A DNA stretch of 64,000 nt from JAEUKA01 sp035328405. GTDB taxonomy: Bacteria > Myxococcota_A > Polyangia > Palsa-1104 > JAEUJZ01. The DNA is taken from positions 1-64,000 of the forward strand of contig DAOLIT010000010.1 in assembly GCA_035328405.1 (NCBI GenBank). The letters are read 5' to 3'. The stretch's first letter is position 1, and each line of letters opens with the position of its first letter. The notes below the pieces were generated by a model. It was not told where the DNA came from and did not search any database. It saw only the letters and a program-made list of their open reading frames with translations. Shown piece by piece: positions 24,870 through 33,484 of this stretch. Position numbers and translations under genes: made by a program.

Positions 24870-27431
24870 ATGACCTCTCTTCTCATGAAACCGTTGGCCG
24901 GTCGGTTCTCGCTGCTCTCGTTGGTGGGAGAAGGTGGTATGGGCAGCGTGTGGAAAGCGCGCGATCTTGTCACCAAGGATTTGGTTGCGGTCAAACTGCT
25001 GAATCTGAACGTAAACCAGACCGAGGAATTGGCCCGATTCGAACGTGAGGTTGCGTTGCTCGCGGAACTGAATCACCCGGGCATCGTGCGATACCTGGCG
25101 CATGGTCAGACCGACACGCAGGCGTACCTTGTGATGGAATGGCTGGAAGGACAGGACCTTGCTCGTCGGCTTGCGAAAGGCCCACTGCGGCCCACCGACG
25201 GGAAAAAACTATTCTCTCGCGTTACGGAAGTGCTCGTCGAGGCGCATCGAAAAGGCATCATTCATCGCGACATCAAGCCCTCAAACTTGTTTCTGCGTCG
25301 GGGCCAGTTCGACGATGTGGTCGTGCTCGACTTTGGCGTCGCGCGAAAAGGCGCGTTGCACAAGCAGCTTACGCGCACGGGCGTCCTGGTGGGTACACCG
25401 GAATACATGTCGCCCGAACAAGCCCGAGGACTGCGAGACATCACGTTCGCCGCCGACTTGTTTGGCCTCGGTTGTGTGATGTTTGAAGTGTTTACGGGAC
25501 AGAAGCCATTTTCTGCGAAGCACATCACAGGCCTTTTGTCAAAAATTTTGTTCGAGCCCGCGCCCAGCTTGCATCATCGGAAACCTGCTTTGCCGAGGAC
25601 GCTATCTGAGCTGGTCGCCGATCTGCTGGAAAAAGACCCTGCCCGACGGCCTCAAAGTACAGAAGCCGTTCAAGAGCGACTCTCCAAAATCGTCGTGACC
25701 GATGATGAGTCTGCGGCGGGAGACATCATACCGACGACCCTACCACCCTTGGATTCGTTGTCCGACAAAGAGATGTCTTTGTTCACGACGATCTTGGCGA
25801 CGCCGCTCCAGCAACAGATCGCGACGAACGAAACGGCCAAGCAAGCGGACGCGGCGACGTACCAAGCGCGAATGACGGCTACCGTCGAGCGTCTGCGAAA
25901 CATGGGCCTTCGAGCCGAGCTTTTGGGCGATGGGTCTGTATGGGCCGCAGCGACCCAATCGCCCGTGGCGACGGATCTTGCCCACATAGCCATGCAAGGC
26001 GCGGTGGTTCTGCGGCATGAACTGCGCGGCTTTGCCATTGTTGTTGTGACGGACCTTTTTGAACACGAGGGTCCGCTGGCCTCGGGGCCGGGTTTTGATT
26101 TGCTGCAAAGCCTTTTGTCTACGGCGACAACTCAAGAAGCGGCGCTGGAGGTTGTCATGGACGACGTGACTTCGGAACTTATCGCCGACCGTTTTCATGT
26201 GACCGTGGACACCGTCGGGGTCGGTCTTTTGGGTGCGCGTTTGGGCGAATCCGCTCGTCTTGCGAGAAATCCGCCGTGGTGTGGCCTCGACCGCGAAATC
26301 TCGATGCTTCATGCCAGTTTTGAGGGCGTCCAAACGGACCAAGTGTTTCGAGCCGTCGTATTTTCTGGTCCCCCCGGCTCGGGGAAAACCAGGCTGTTGG
26401 ACGAATTTTTGCAGCGGCTTGCGGAAGATCATTCGACGGCTGTGCCGTTGGTGGCGCGGCTGTGGCCACAATCCGTTGCAACGCCGCTGTCCGTGCCGCT
26501 GGGTTGGTTGCACAGCGCCGAACAAGTCGTCTCGACTCCACACGGGCCCGCTCCATTGTGGCGAGCTTTTATCGAGCATCGATATCCACCAGAAAAAGCG
26601 AAACGATACGTGGCCATCTTGTCGGGTTTGCTTACAGCAGGCCCAGCGACGAAAAGAACGGCAGAGTCTGTCGTAGATCGGGTGGGCATTGTTTCCGTCG
26701 TAGAGGCGCTGTCTGCCTTTGTCACTGCGATTTCGCGACCGTGCGTGCTCGCGATCGACGCACTTCAATGGATTGATGCCGCTTCCATCGAGGTCGTGAC
26801 TCGTCTGACACACACGCTCCTCGACTTGCCCGTCCTGCTTTTGGGAATGGCCCGCCCGGATTTGCGCGAGATTCATCCGCGGATTTTCGATGGCTTGCCG
26901 ATCGATCACGTTTCGATTCAACGCTATACAAACAAGCCCATCCAAAAGAGTCTCGTCCGACTCAATATCGACGGAGAGAACAAGACGCAAGCGTTGCTAG
27001 AGCACTCCCAAGGCTTGCCGTTGTTGTTCCATTGGTTGGTTCGGGACATGTCTTTCGGACGCAGTTGTGGACAACGAGCCGTGGCGTATATGACGCAAGC
27101 CCGGACACGCCAACTGGACCCTCAAACGCGACAGGTACTGCGAGCGGCAAGTCTCCTCCAGAGACCTTTCTCCGAGGCCGATTTGCTGCATTTTTTGCCG
27201 TCCTCGTTGTCCGTGTCGGACATCTACCGATCCTTGCGTGCGCTGGTCGAAAACAATTGGTTTGAACCGGTACAACTGGCCGACGGAGGGCGCTGCTTCA
27301 AGTTTCGCTATTCTCCCGAAAGGTCTGCGATTTTTGAGACGCTCACGAGTGCGGACAAGCGGCTCGGGGCCGATCTGCTTGCGGCGCTCGAAAGCCAGAA
27401 CCGCGACCAGACTCCCTCAAAACCGTCATGA
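24870..27431 (+). CDS. Ser/Thr kinase fused to cyclase-like region and AAA ATPase
   Basis: An 853-residue signalling protein. Residues 10-275 form a complete Hanks kinase: GEGGMGSVWKA loop (20-30), K42, HRDIKPSN with D134, DFG at 154-156 and GTPEYMSPEQ. Residues about 300-465 look like a degenerate class III nucleotide-cyclase domain (LLGDGSVWAA, then ALEVVMDDVTSELIADRF), with no metal-binding aspartates I can identify. A signalling AAA ATPase follows, with Walker A SGPPGSGKT (499-507) and Walker B CVLAIDALQWID. This order, kinase then cyclase-like then AAA, is frequent in myxobacteria. No TPR repeats follow, unlike the longer relatives. It converges with the neighbouring ATPase gene, with a 6-bp 3' overlap. 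Confidence 0.87.
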   Translation: MTSLLMKPLAGRFSLLSLVGEGGMGSVWKARDLVTKDLVAVKLLNLNVNQTEELARFEREVALLAELNHPGIVRYLAHGQTDTQAYLVMEWLEGQDLARRLAKGPLRPTDGKKLFSRVTEVLVEAHRKGIIHRDIKPSNLFLRRGQFDDVVVLDFGVARKGALHKQLTRTGVLVGTPEYMSPEQARGLRDITFAADLFGLGCVMFEVFTGQKPFSAKHITGLLSKILFEPAPSLHHRKPALPRTLSELVADLLEKDPARRPQSTEAVQERLSKIVVTDDESAAGDIIPTTLPPLDSLSDKEMSLFTTILATPLQQQIATNETAKQADAATYQARMTATVERLRNMGLRAELLGDGSVWAAATQSPVATDLAHIAMQGAVVLRHELRGFAIVVVTDLFEHEGPLASGPGFDLLQSLLSTATTQEAALEVVMDDVTSELIADRFHVTVDTVGVGLLGARLGESARLARNPPWCGLDREISMLHASFEGVQTDQVFRAVVFSGPPGSGKTRLLDEFLQRLAEDHSTAVPLVARLWPQSVATPLSVPLGWLHSAEQVVSTPHGPAPLWRAFIEHRYPPEKAKRYVAILSGLLTAGPATKRTAESVVDRVGIVSVVEALSAFVTAISRPCVLAIDALQWIDAASIEVVTRLTHTLLDLPVLLLGMARPDLREIHPRIFDGLPIDHVSIQRYTNKPIQKSLVRLNIDGENKTQALLEHSQGLPLLFHWLVRDMSFGRSCGQRAVAYMTQARTRQLDPQTRQVLRAASLLQRPFSEADLLHFLPSSLSVSDIYRSLRALVENNWFEPVQLADGGRCFKFRYSPERSAIFETLTSADKRLGADLLAALESQNRDQTPSKPS

Positions 27432-28505
27432 AAACAGGCGCAACAGATGCGCTTCATACATCGGGTTCGCGATTTCAACGCACTGCGCAGTGTCCGACAC
27501 TGTAAGCAAACCTGCGTCCATAAGGTAAGACTGCACTTCGTCGCAACGATCGAATGGCACCGGTTCCGCTGAAAGAAGCCTTTGCAGAAATTCTTGTGCT
27601 TCTTTTCTGTCTTTTACCGCGTCGGAAATGGACAAAAGGTGTACGCAATCCTCCGACACGATCTGCTCTGTGATGGCTCGGACTTCGTGGGCGGATATGG
27701 TTTTGCTCGCGTTCGGTTCATTCCCTTTGCGCGGATATCCGAGCTGTTCATCCAGTTGCCAAAGCACGCGACTGACGAGCCACGGTTGCCCTCGGGTTTT
27801 CAACCAAAGTTCCGTCCGGGCGCGCCGGTCCAAAGACACCCCACTTTCCAGACAGTATTCAGCCAGAAGTTGTTCGACCTCACTTTCGGAAAACACCGGC
27901 AAAAAAACCGTGTGGGACACGTTCCATAACGATCCTGAGCCCCGCGTTTCGTCGATTTGCGGTCGCAGGTCGTCCCGCAGGTCCCGGACATGGGTTTTGC
28001 CGCACAGCACGATCGCGTGAACAAACGGCCTGCTGTCGTCTTGCAAACACAATGCCGAACGAAACGTGCGCAACAGCGAGATCGTCAACTTACGCGGCGG
28101 CGCGTCGTACTCGTCGAGCAGCAACACCAGTTTTTTGCACAGCCGTTTTTGGATTTCCCCCAGATAGAAACAGAACGACAGGCTTTGAGGTTCCGTGGGG
28201 CTCCACTTGGGCAACGCGGGCAACGGGTACGACGCATGCAGCGTTGCTTCGATGTGTCGGCACAAACCGAGCAGGCTTTGGTCTTCGGCGACTTGAAGCG
28301 AACACAACGCGACCGCAAGCCCATCGCGGCGCAGCGCAACAGCGAGTTCGCGCAGAAACGACGTTTTCCCGGTTTGTCGTCCTCGGGCAATCAAAAGCGA
28401 CTCGCCTCGCCGCACTGCTGTAAGAGGTCGGGCCAGCCGACTCGACAAATCCACCGCAAAATGCCGCCCCGGCACGCAAGGTCCCGTGATGTGAAACGTG
28501 CGCAT
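27426..28505 (-). CDS. AAA-family ATP-binding protein (MRTF..GPC family)
   Basis: A 359-residue ATPase. It opens MRTFHITGPC, has Walker A GRQTGKTS (42-49) and Walker B VLLLDEYDAPPR, and then an ORC/Cdc6-like middle with sensor-type residues (ALCLQDDSRPFVHAIVLCG) and a winged-helix-like C-terminal part (VQSYLMDAGLLTVSDTAQCV). The whole resembles the AAA ATPases that are common in gliding and filamentous bacteria and often occur in several copies; their role is unknown. It shares its opening and P-loop arrangement with the partial gene at 1-273. Its stop overlaps the convergent kinase gene by six bases. Confidence 0.8.
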   Translation of the reverse strand: MRTFHITGPCVPGRHFAVDLSSRLARPLTAVRRGESLLIARGRQTGKTSFLRELAVALRRDGLAVALCSLQVAEDQSLLGLCRHIEATLHASYPLPALPKWSPTEPQSLSFCFYLGEIQKRLCKKLVLLLDEYDAPPRKLTISLLRTFRSALCLQDDSRPFVHAIVLCGKTHVRDLRDDLRPQIDETRGSGSLWNVSHTVFLPVFSESEVEQLLAEYCLESGVSLDRRARTELWLKTRGQPWLVSRVLWQLDEQLGYPRKGNEPNASKTISAHEVRAITEQIVSEDCVHLLSISDAVKDRKEAQEFLQRLLSAEPVPFDRCDEVQSYLMDAGLLTVSDTAQCVEIANPMYEAHLLRLFS

Positions 28506-28717
28506 CGCCTCATCCTATCGCGTCACGCACATTCGCAACTTGGCATCGAAATCTCTCAAACGGAACCTGCTTTGCACTCCTGTCTTGAACACCGCTTTTC
28601 AGAGTCGGCAAAGAGTTGTTTCGTGAAACTGGTATAACCGACGCTGCCGCGTTACCTTGAGACCAGTGCTTCGGCACGTTGTCCCGCAATAACGCATCGC
28701 GAAAACCGAGGAAGTCC

Positions 28718-29644
28718 ATGGCCCACTTTCCCTTGTTTGCAAAAACCGCTGCGCTGCTTGGTCTTCTGTGCTTTTCCGGCTGCGCGAGCGTGCCGCGACC
28801 TGTACCTGTCGCTTCCGCGCCCGTTGCTTCTGCCCAAGTGGCCGGAGTCACCATTCATGTGCCCAGGCTCGGCCCCGACGATTACCCAGGCGATGTGCTC
28901 GAAGAAATGACGCCTGTTTTGGTCGTCATCGAGAATCGCTCCCAAAGCGAAATCCTGATCAACCCGGATGGTTTCGTTTTGGTCGATCCTTCCGGCGCGC
29001 AAAACACGCCCCTTCGTCCCGAACCGCTCGCGCTCAAACTGCAAAAGAAAGAGGAAACCACTGCCGAACAGCCCCTCCTCTTGGCTTGGCGCGGACGTGG
29101 CGGAGGTTTCCGTTCGGCCCCTACCTACCGTGGACCGAGTGGAGGCGGCGTTCGCGTTTCACCTCCCGCATACCGATCCGGCGGTTCTTTCGGCCACAGA
29201 GGCGGCTTCGGACACAGCGGCTATTCCGGTCGATCCGGCTATTACGGCAGGTCTGGCCATTACGGTAGGTCCAGCTACTACAGTCGGCCCGGTTATTACC
29301 GCCGCTCTGGCTATTTCGGTCGCCCCCGCATGTACGCCCGACCCTTCTTTATCGGCGCGTATCCGTGGTTGTGGGGCAACAGCTATGGCTTGTCCTGGTA
29401 TGGAAGCTCTTTCTGGATCGACCAACAGGGACCCATCAACTTCAGCGGCCAAGAGCTGGTTCACATGGCACTGCCCGAGGGTCGATTGCCACCAGGAGGC
29501 CGAACGGGCGGCTTTCTCTATTTCCCCAAACTCCCCGGCGGAGAAGGCACCTCACTGACGCTCGGATGGCAAATCCGCGACAGTTCCGGCCAGCAAGTGT
29601 TGGGCGACGTGGCCATCCCGCTCGAGTTCACCGAAGAGCAATAG
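28718..29644 (+). CDS. Gly/Tyr/Ser-rich lipoprotein
   Basis: A 308-residue predicted lipoprotein. GAGGA at 28708-28712 supports the ATG at 28718; the lipobox LLCFSGC puts the lipid cysteine near residue 22. Residues 45-110 form a small beta domain with a VLVVIENRSQSEILINPDGF pattern. Residues about 135-215 are low complexity, rich in Gly, Tyr, Ser and Arg, with YGRSG-like repeats. The final 90 residues form another beta domain (QELVHMALPEGRLPPGG). The low-complexity part suggests a flexible surface or wall-associated segment. No enzyme family is recognised. It is a lone rightward gene with about 210 bp of upstream space for a promoter. Confidence 0.7.
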   Translation: MAHFPLFAKTAALLGLLCFSGCASVPRPVPVASAPVASAQVAGVTIHVPRLGPDDYPGDVLEEMTPVLVVIENRSQSEILINPDGFVLVDPSGAQNTPLRPEPLALKLQKKEETTAEQPLLLAWRGRGGGFRSAPTYRGPSGGGVRVSPPAYRSGGSFGHRGGFGHSGYSGRSGYYGRSGHYGRSSYYSRPGYYRRSGYFGRPRMYARPFFIGAYPWLWGNSYGLSWYGSSFWIDQQGPINFSGQELVHMALPEGRLPPGGRTGGFLYFPKLPGGEGTSLTLGWQIRDSSGQQVLGDVAIPLEFTEEQ

Positions 29645-29679
29645 CCACAAGTCCCGACCCACCTTCAACATTCCCCCGA

Positions 29680-30852
29680 CTACGAATCGCGTTTTTTTCC
29701 AGCGTTACCGCGTGTCTTCTCAATCGGCGTCGTCGTCGTATCCGCCGGCCCGAAGAGTTCTTTCACCGCTTCTTGAAATTTGCTCACGCGGGGATAAGCG
29801 TTTTGCGGGATTTTTTCGTCGATGTGGCGCAGAAGCGCCCGCTGGGCTTCGGTCAATGCGTGCGGCGTTTCGACCACCGCTTTCACATGCAAATCACCGC
29901 GCGTCGTTGATCCCACTTGCGTTGGATAGCCTCGTCCTCGCAAACGGAAAACCGTTCCAGACTGCGTGCTGTGCGGAATCTTCATTTCGACACGGCCCTC
30001 CAGCGTCGGAACATCGACTGAACAACCCAGCGCAGCCTGCGTCACCGTCAGCGGCAAATCGGCCAGCAGCAAGGGCCCTTCTCGTCGCAGGATCGGATGC
30101 GGCAGAATGTTGACCGTCACATTTAAATCGCCCGAGGCACTGCCCCGGCGGCCCGGTTCACCCTGGCCAGAAATCCGGCGCGTCGTGTTGTCGTCGGTGC
30201 CAGCCGGAATGGTGACGGTGTATTCGCGCACCTGTTCCGTAAGGCCTGCACCGCGACACTCAGCGCAAGCATCCACGACGATTTTTCCGGTACTTTGGCA
30301 GACCGTGCAGGGGCGACTGAATGAAAAGAAGCCCTTTCCTGGTTTCACTTCGCCTTTTCCCGCACATGTCGCACAGGTCTTCCGCCCGGCATCTCCACCC
30401 CGAGCGCCCGTGCCTTGACAGTCCGGACAATCGGCCCGCACCGGAAAACGGATCGTTTTTTGTGCGCCGTGGGCTGCCTCGGCCAGCGAAATGTCGAGCG
30501 TGTAGCGCAGATCGCGACCTTTCCCCTTTTTCCCGCCAATGAGGTCGCCGAACAGGTTGCTGAACAGCGCCTTCATCGCCTCCAGATCGACGACCAGCGG
30601 ATCGATGCCCGCTGCGTCTCGTGTCAAACCCAGATGACCCATGCGATCGTATCGAGCGCGTTTTTCCGGGTCCGACAGAACGGTGTACGCTGCGGAAACT
30701 TCTTTGAATTTCTCCTCGGCGTGTTTGTCGTTTTGGTTTTGGTCTGGGTGGTAGCGCAAAGCCAACGCTCGGTAGGCCCGCTTGATTTCCGTCGCATCTG
30801 CATCTTTGGGCAGACCGAGCACTTCGTAAAAGTCGCGCCGTGTTTCAGCCAA
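29680..30852 (-). CDS. dnaJ: Co-chaperone DnaJ
   Basis: A 390-residue type I J-protein that stimulates DnaK. The J domain has YHPDQN with the HPD triad. Four zinc-binding motifs follow: CPDCQGTG, CATCAGKG, CTVCQSTG and CAECRGAG. The two C-terminal beta domains come after (IPAGTDDNTTRRISGQGEPG). The Gly/Phe-rich linker after the J domain is missing and is replaced by an acidic/hydrophobic stretch (DPLVVDLEAMKALFSNLFGD). No ATG fits; a TTG at 30852 with GAGG six bases upstream yields MAETRRDFYEVLG, the usual DnaJ beginning. A second TTG at 30864 overlaps the grpE stop. It follows grpE directly. Confidence 0.9.
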   Translation of the reverse strand: MAETRRDFYEVLGLPKDADATEIKRAYRALALRYHPDQNQNDKHAEEKFKEVSAAYTVLSDPEKRARYDRMGHLGLTRDAAGIDPLVVDLEAMKALFSNLFGDLIGGKKGKGRDLRYTLDISLAEAAHGAQKTIRFPVRADCPDCQGTGARGGDAGRKTCATCAGKGEVKPGKGFFSFSRPCTVCQSTGKIVVDACAECRGAGLTEQVREYTVTIPAGTDDNTTRRISGQGEPGRRGSASGDLNVTVNILPHPILRREGPLLLADLPLTVTQAALGCSVDVPTLEGRVEMKIPHSTQSGTVFRLRGRGYPTQVGSTTRGDLHVKAVVETPHALTEAQRALLRHIDEKIPQNAYPRVSKFQEAVKELFGPADTTTTPIEKTRGNAGKKRDS

Positions 30853-30860
30853 GAAATGCC

Positions 30861-31475
30861 TCAATTTGCCTGGGTAGGCACCTCGGGTTTTTGGGGATCG
30901 TCTGCCGTTTCCGTTTTGCGCGTCACTAGCACGAGCGCCGGTCGCAGAAGCCGGTTTCCGATCATGTATCCGCGCTGAAAAACGATCCCGACATGCCCTG
31001 GCGGCAGCGACGGGTGTTCGATCTGACCGATGGCTTCGTGAAAGTTCGGGTCGAACGGCTTTCCCTCGGCGTCAAACGGTTTGATTTGCGACTTTTCGAG
31101 CGCCGAAAAAAAACTGCGCTGGACCATTTGCACACCTTCCAAAATCGAAGCCGACGTCGTCGAAGGATTTTTGCTCGCAGACAGCGCCCGATCGAAATTG
31201 TCCATCGCTGGCAAAAGCTCGCGCACCAGATTTTCAAGACCTCGCGCCGCCGCATCTTCCTGTTCCTTCCGAGCACGACGCTTGTGGTTTTCAAATTCGG
31301 CGGCCAGCCGGAGAAGGCGGTCGTTCAAGTCTCGTTTCTCGTCGGACAACTTTTCAAGCTGAGCTTTCAGATCGACCTCAGACGATCCAGCCTCGGCGGT
31401 CGTTTCAGACGGGCTTTGTTCTTCTCTAGATCGCCCAGTCGAGGCGTTGTGCGTTGTGGTTTCTTCTCGGGACAT
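30861..31475 (-). CDS. grpE: Nucleotide-exchange factor GrpE
   Basis: A 204-residue exchange factor for DnaK. The start at 31475 follows AAGGAGAAAGAGAAT, a strong ribosome site; further upstream residues are not family-like. An acidic, low-complexity N-terminus (residues 1-35) leads into the long dimerisation helix (LKAQLEKLSDEKRDLNDRLL, LAAEFENHKRRARKE), a four-helix part with LVRELLPAMDNFDRAL, and the beta domain ending in GIVFQRGYMIGNRLLRPALV. It is upstream of dnaJ, with TTG-start coupling. No CIRCE is seen in the 270 bp upstream, in contrast to groESL. Confidence 0.95.
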   Translation of the reverse strand: MSREETTTHNASTGRSREEQSPSETTAEAGSSEVDLKAQLEKLSDEKRDLNDRLLRLAAEFENHKRRARKEQEDAAARGLENLVRELLPAMDNFDRALSASKNPSTTSASILEGVQMVQRSFFSALEKSQIKPFDAEGKPFDPNFHEAIGQIEHPSLPPGHVGIVFQRGYMIGNRLLRPALVLVTRKTETADDPQKPEVPTQAN

Positions 31476-31608
31476 ATTCTCTTTCTCCTTGGCTTTTGTT
31501 TGGCTTGAGGCGGCCCAAAGCCGTGTCATCGGTTCACAAGCGGGTTTGCCAGGTCAGTCATTGGGCGCGATGACACCGGACACGGAACTCTGGACACGGA
31601 ACTCTGGA

Positions 31609-31664
31609 CACCGAACACCGAACACCGAACACCGAACACCGAACACCGAACACCGAACACCGAA
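31609..31664. repeat. 7-bp tandem repeat (CACCGAA x 8)
   Basis: Eight perfect copies of CACCGAA run from 31609 to 31664, preceded by two copies of a related 14-bp unit (GGACACGGAACTCT) at about 31579-31606. The array sits in the divergent spacer between grpE (leftward, start 31475) and the amidase gene (rightward, start 31752), where copy-number change could alter promoter spacing. Confidence 0.95.
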
Positions 31665-31751
31665 CAGAAGTTGAGCAGCAAAGTCCACAAGCGCAATATC
31701 CCGGCATCGACAAAGAACGACGGTTTCTCGGCAAGCAGTATACTGCGGGCC

Positions 31752-32612
31752 ATGTCGGTCCTAAAAGCCGCTGTGGTGCAGCTTCTATCGACAGCCGATG
31801 TCGCGCAAAACCTGCTCCGCGTCGAAGCCCTGTGTCGGCACGCTCGAACTCGAGGCGCCGAGCTTGTCGTGCTGCCCGAAAATTTCGCGCTGCTCTCATC
31901 GAATGAAAACGACAAGTTTGCCCACGCTGTTGTCGTCGAGACAACGGACGACCGCCGGTTTGTCGGACACGGGGCGATTGTGTCGCACATGCAGCAGCTT
32001 GCTCAACAACTCGGGGTCTATTTGGTCCTGGGCGGTTTGCCCGAAAAAAGCAGCTCGCCGGGCCGTGTGTTCAACACCAGTTTGTGCCTGCGCCCCGACG
32101 GAGAAATCGCCGCCGTATATCGAAAAATCCACCTGTTTGACGTCGAGTTTGCGCAAGCCCAAACCGCGTTGCGTGAATCCACCACCGTCGAGCCAGGCGA
32201 CCCGAAACAAGCCGTCGTCTGCAATACACCGTGGGGTGGTTTGGGACTCTCGGTTTGTTACGATGTGCGTTTTCCTGAACTCTATCGACGGCTCGTCGCC
32301 AAATCCGCCCTCATGTTGTCCATTCCTGCCGCTTTCACGCTGCACACTGGGAAAGATCACTGGCATGTGCTCTTGCGGGCGAGAGCCATCGAAAATCAGT
32401 GTTTTGTGCTGGCCGCAGCCCAACAAGGCCGACACAGCCCGACGCGACTTACCTACGGACATAGTTTGATTGCTGATCCGTGGGGTACGGTGCTGTGCGA
32501 ATGCCCCGACGGAGAAGGCGTGGCGATCGCCGAACTCAATTTCGATTCTCTCTTCCAAATTCGAGCCGAGCTGCCCGCGCTGGCCCACCGACGAATTCCA
32601 TTGGAGCAATAG
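31752..32612 (+). CDS. Carbon-nitrogen hydrolase (nitrilase superfamily amidase)
   Basis: A 286-residue cytosolic amidase with the full nitrilase triad: E43 (VVLPENFAL), K125 (AVYRKIHLFD) and C169 (LGLSVCYDVRFPELYRR). The CYDVRFPELYR motif and length match the NIT1/NIT2 branch, which removes the amide of deaminated glutathione or of alpha-keto-glutaramate/succinamate, so a metabolite-repair role is the best guess. The ATG at 31752 gives the family-typical start MSVLKAAVVQ; the frame is open upstream through the heptamer array. The next gene begins one base after the stop, implying cotranscription. Confidence 0.9.
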   Translation: MSVLKAAVVQLLSTADVAQNLLRVEALCRHARTRGAELVVLPENFALLSSNENDKFAHAVVVETTDDRRFVGHGAIVSHMQQLAQQLGVYLVLGGLPEKSSSPGRVFNTSLCLRPDGEIAAVYRKIHLFDVEFAQAQTALRESTTVEPGDPKQAVVCNTPWGGLGLSVCYDVRFPELYRRLVAKSALMLSIPAAFTLHTGKDHWHVLLRARAIENQCFVLAAAQQGRHSPTRLTYGHSLIADPWGTVLCECPDGEGVAIAELNFDSLFQIRAELPALAHRRIPLEQ

Positions 32613-32613
32613 C

Positions 32614-33453
32614 GTGCTGGCCTTTTTGTTTGGGTGTGCAATGTGCGTCCTTGTGCCCACCGTCGAAGTCGGTACCGATGTCGCGAAAGAGGTCGTCGCA
32701 GAAACGCCGAGCGGCCTTTTGGAATCAGGCATGCGAGGGGAAATCCGTCGCTTTTATTCCGCCGGCATTCGGGAAATCCGCCAGGGTCACATTCGAGACG
32801 CACTGTCGGAACTTCGGCAAGCGCGCGTGCTTGCGTATCGCGAGTATTTGCGCGGGCCAACTTTGGGTCCGTGGCCTCGTCGGCATTTCGTCCGCATTTC
32901 GTATGTCGAAGGCCAGGTGCATCAGCTTCAGCTCATCAACGACCACTTGAGTTTGCGGTCCGATCGAGGCAGCGATTACGCCACGTCGGTTCAGCTTCGG
33001 GCGCTGATTTTGCACAACATTTTTTTGGCCGTGCGCAGTTTCACCGGCAAAGCCGAAACGAACCTAGCCAAAGGTGTGTTTGAGGCCTACAGCGAAGCGA
33101 TTTTGCTCCAAGGCCGTTTGAGTCGTGACGTGTCCCTCGGCTATTCCGCGATGTTGGCCGAAGAAGGTCAATACGAAAATGCTCGACGAGAATTTGGAAA
33201 AATCTCGCCTGCCGACCTCGCCGCCGAGGGTGCCGATGTGGCGGTGATCTATACCCATCTGGCGATGGGCGAAACCAGCCTCGCCGTGAGACGGTTTTTG
33301 GAAACCACCCGTCGCGACAACTGGCAGCGAGCGGCCAAAGACGAGACTTCACTGCGAACGTCGATGTACCGCATGAATGACTTTGATCGACTCAGGTCGC
33401 ACCCTCGCTTCGTCGAGATGGTCACGATGCCCGAGGAAGAAGCCGACCGATAG
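32614..33453 (+). CDS. Exported helical-repeat (TPR-like) protein
   Basis: A 279-residue protein starting at a GTG one base after the amidase stop; an ATG at 32641 is an alternative. The N-terminus (LAFLFGCAMCVLVPTVEVG) is signal-like. The remainder is a chain of amphipathic helices with TPR character (YSAGIREIRQGHIRDALSEL, then LSRDVSLGYSAMLAEEGQYE and DVAVIYTHLAMGETSLAVRR), ending with a short acidic tail. It seems to be a periplasmic protein-interaction module. There is no recognisable catalytic motif and no specific partner beyond the operon neighbour. Confidence 0.65.
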   Translation: MLAFLFGCAMCVLVPTVEVGTDVAKEVVAETPSGLLESGMRGEIRRFYSAGIREIRQGHIRDALSELRQARVLAYREYLRGPTLGPWPRRHFVRISYVEGQVHQLQLINDHLSLRSDRGSDYATSVQLRALILHNIFLAVRSFTGKAETNLAKGVFEAYSEAILLQGRLSRDVSLGYSAMLAEEGQYENARREFGKISPADLAAEGADVAVIYTHLAMGETSLAVRRFLETTRRDNWQRAAKDETSLRTSMYRMNDFDRLRSHPRFVEMVTMPEEEADR

Positions 33454-33484
33454 ACATTGGGAAGTTGCGCAATTCTCGACGGGT

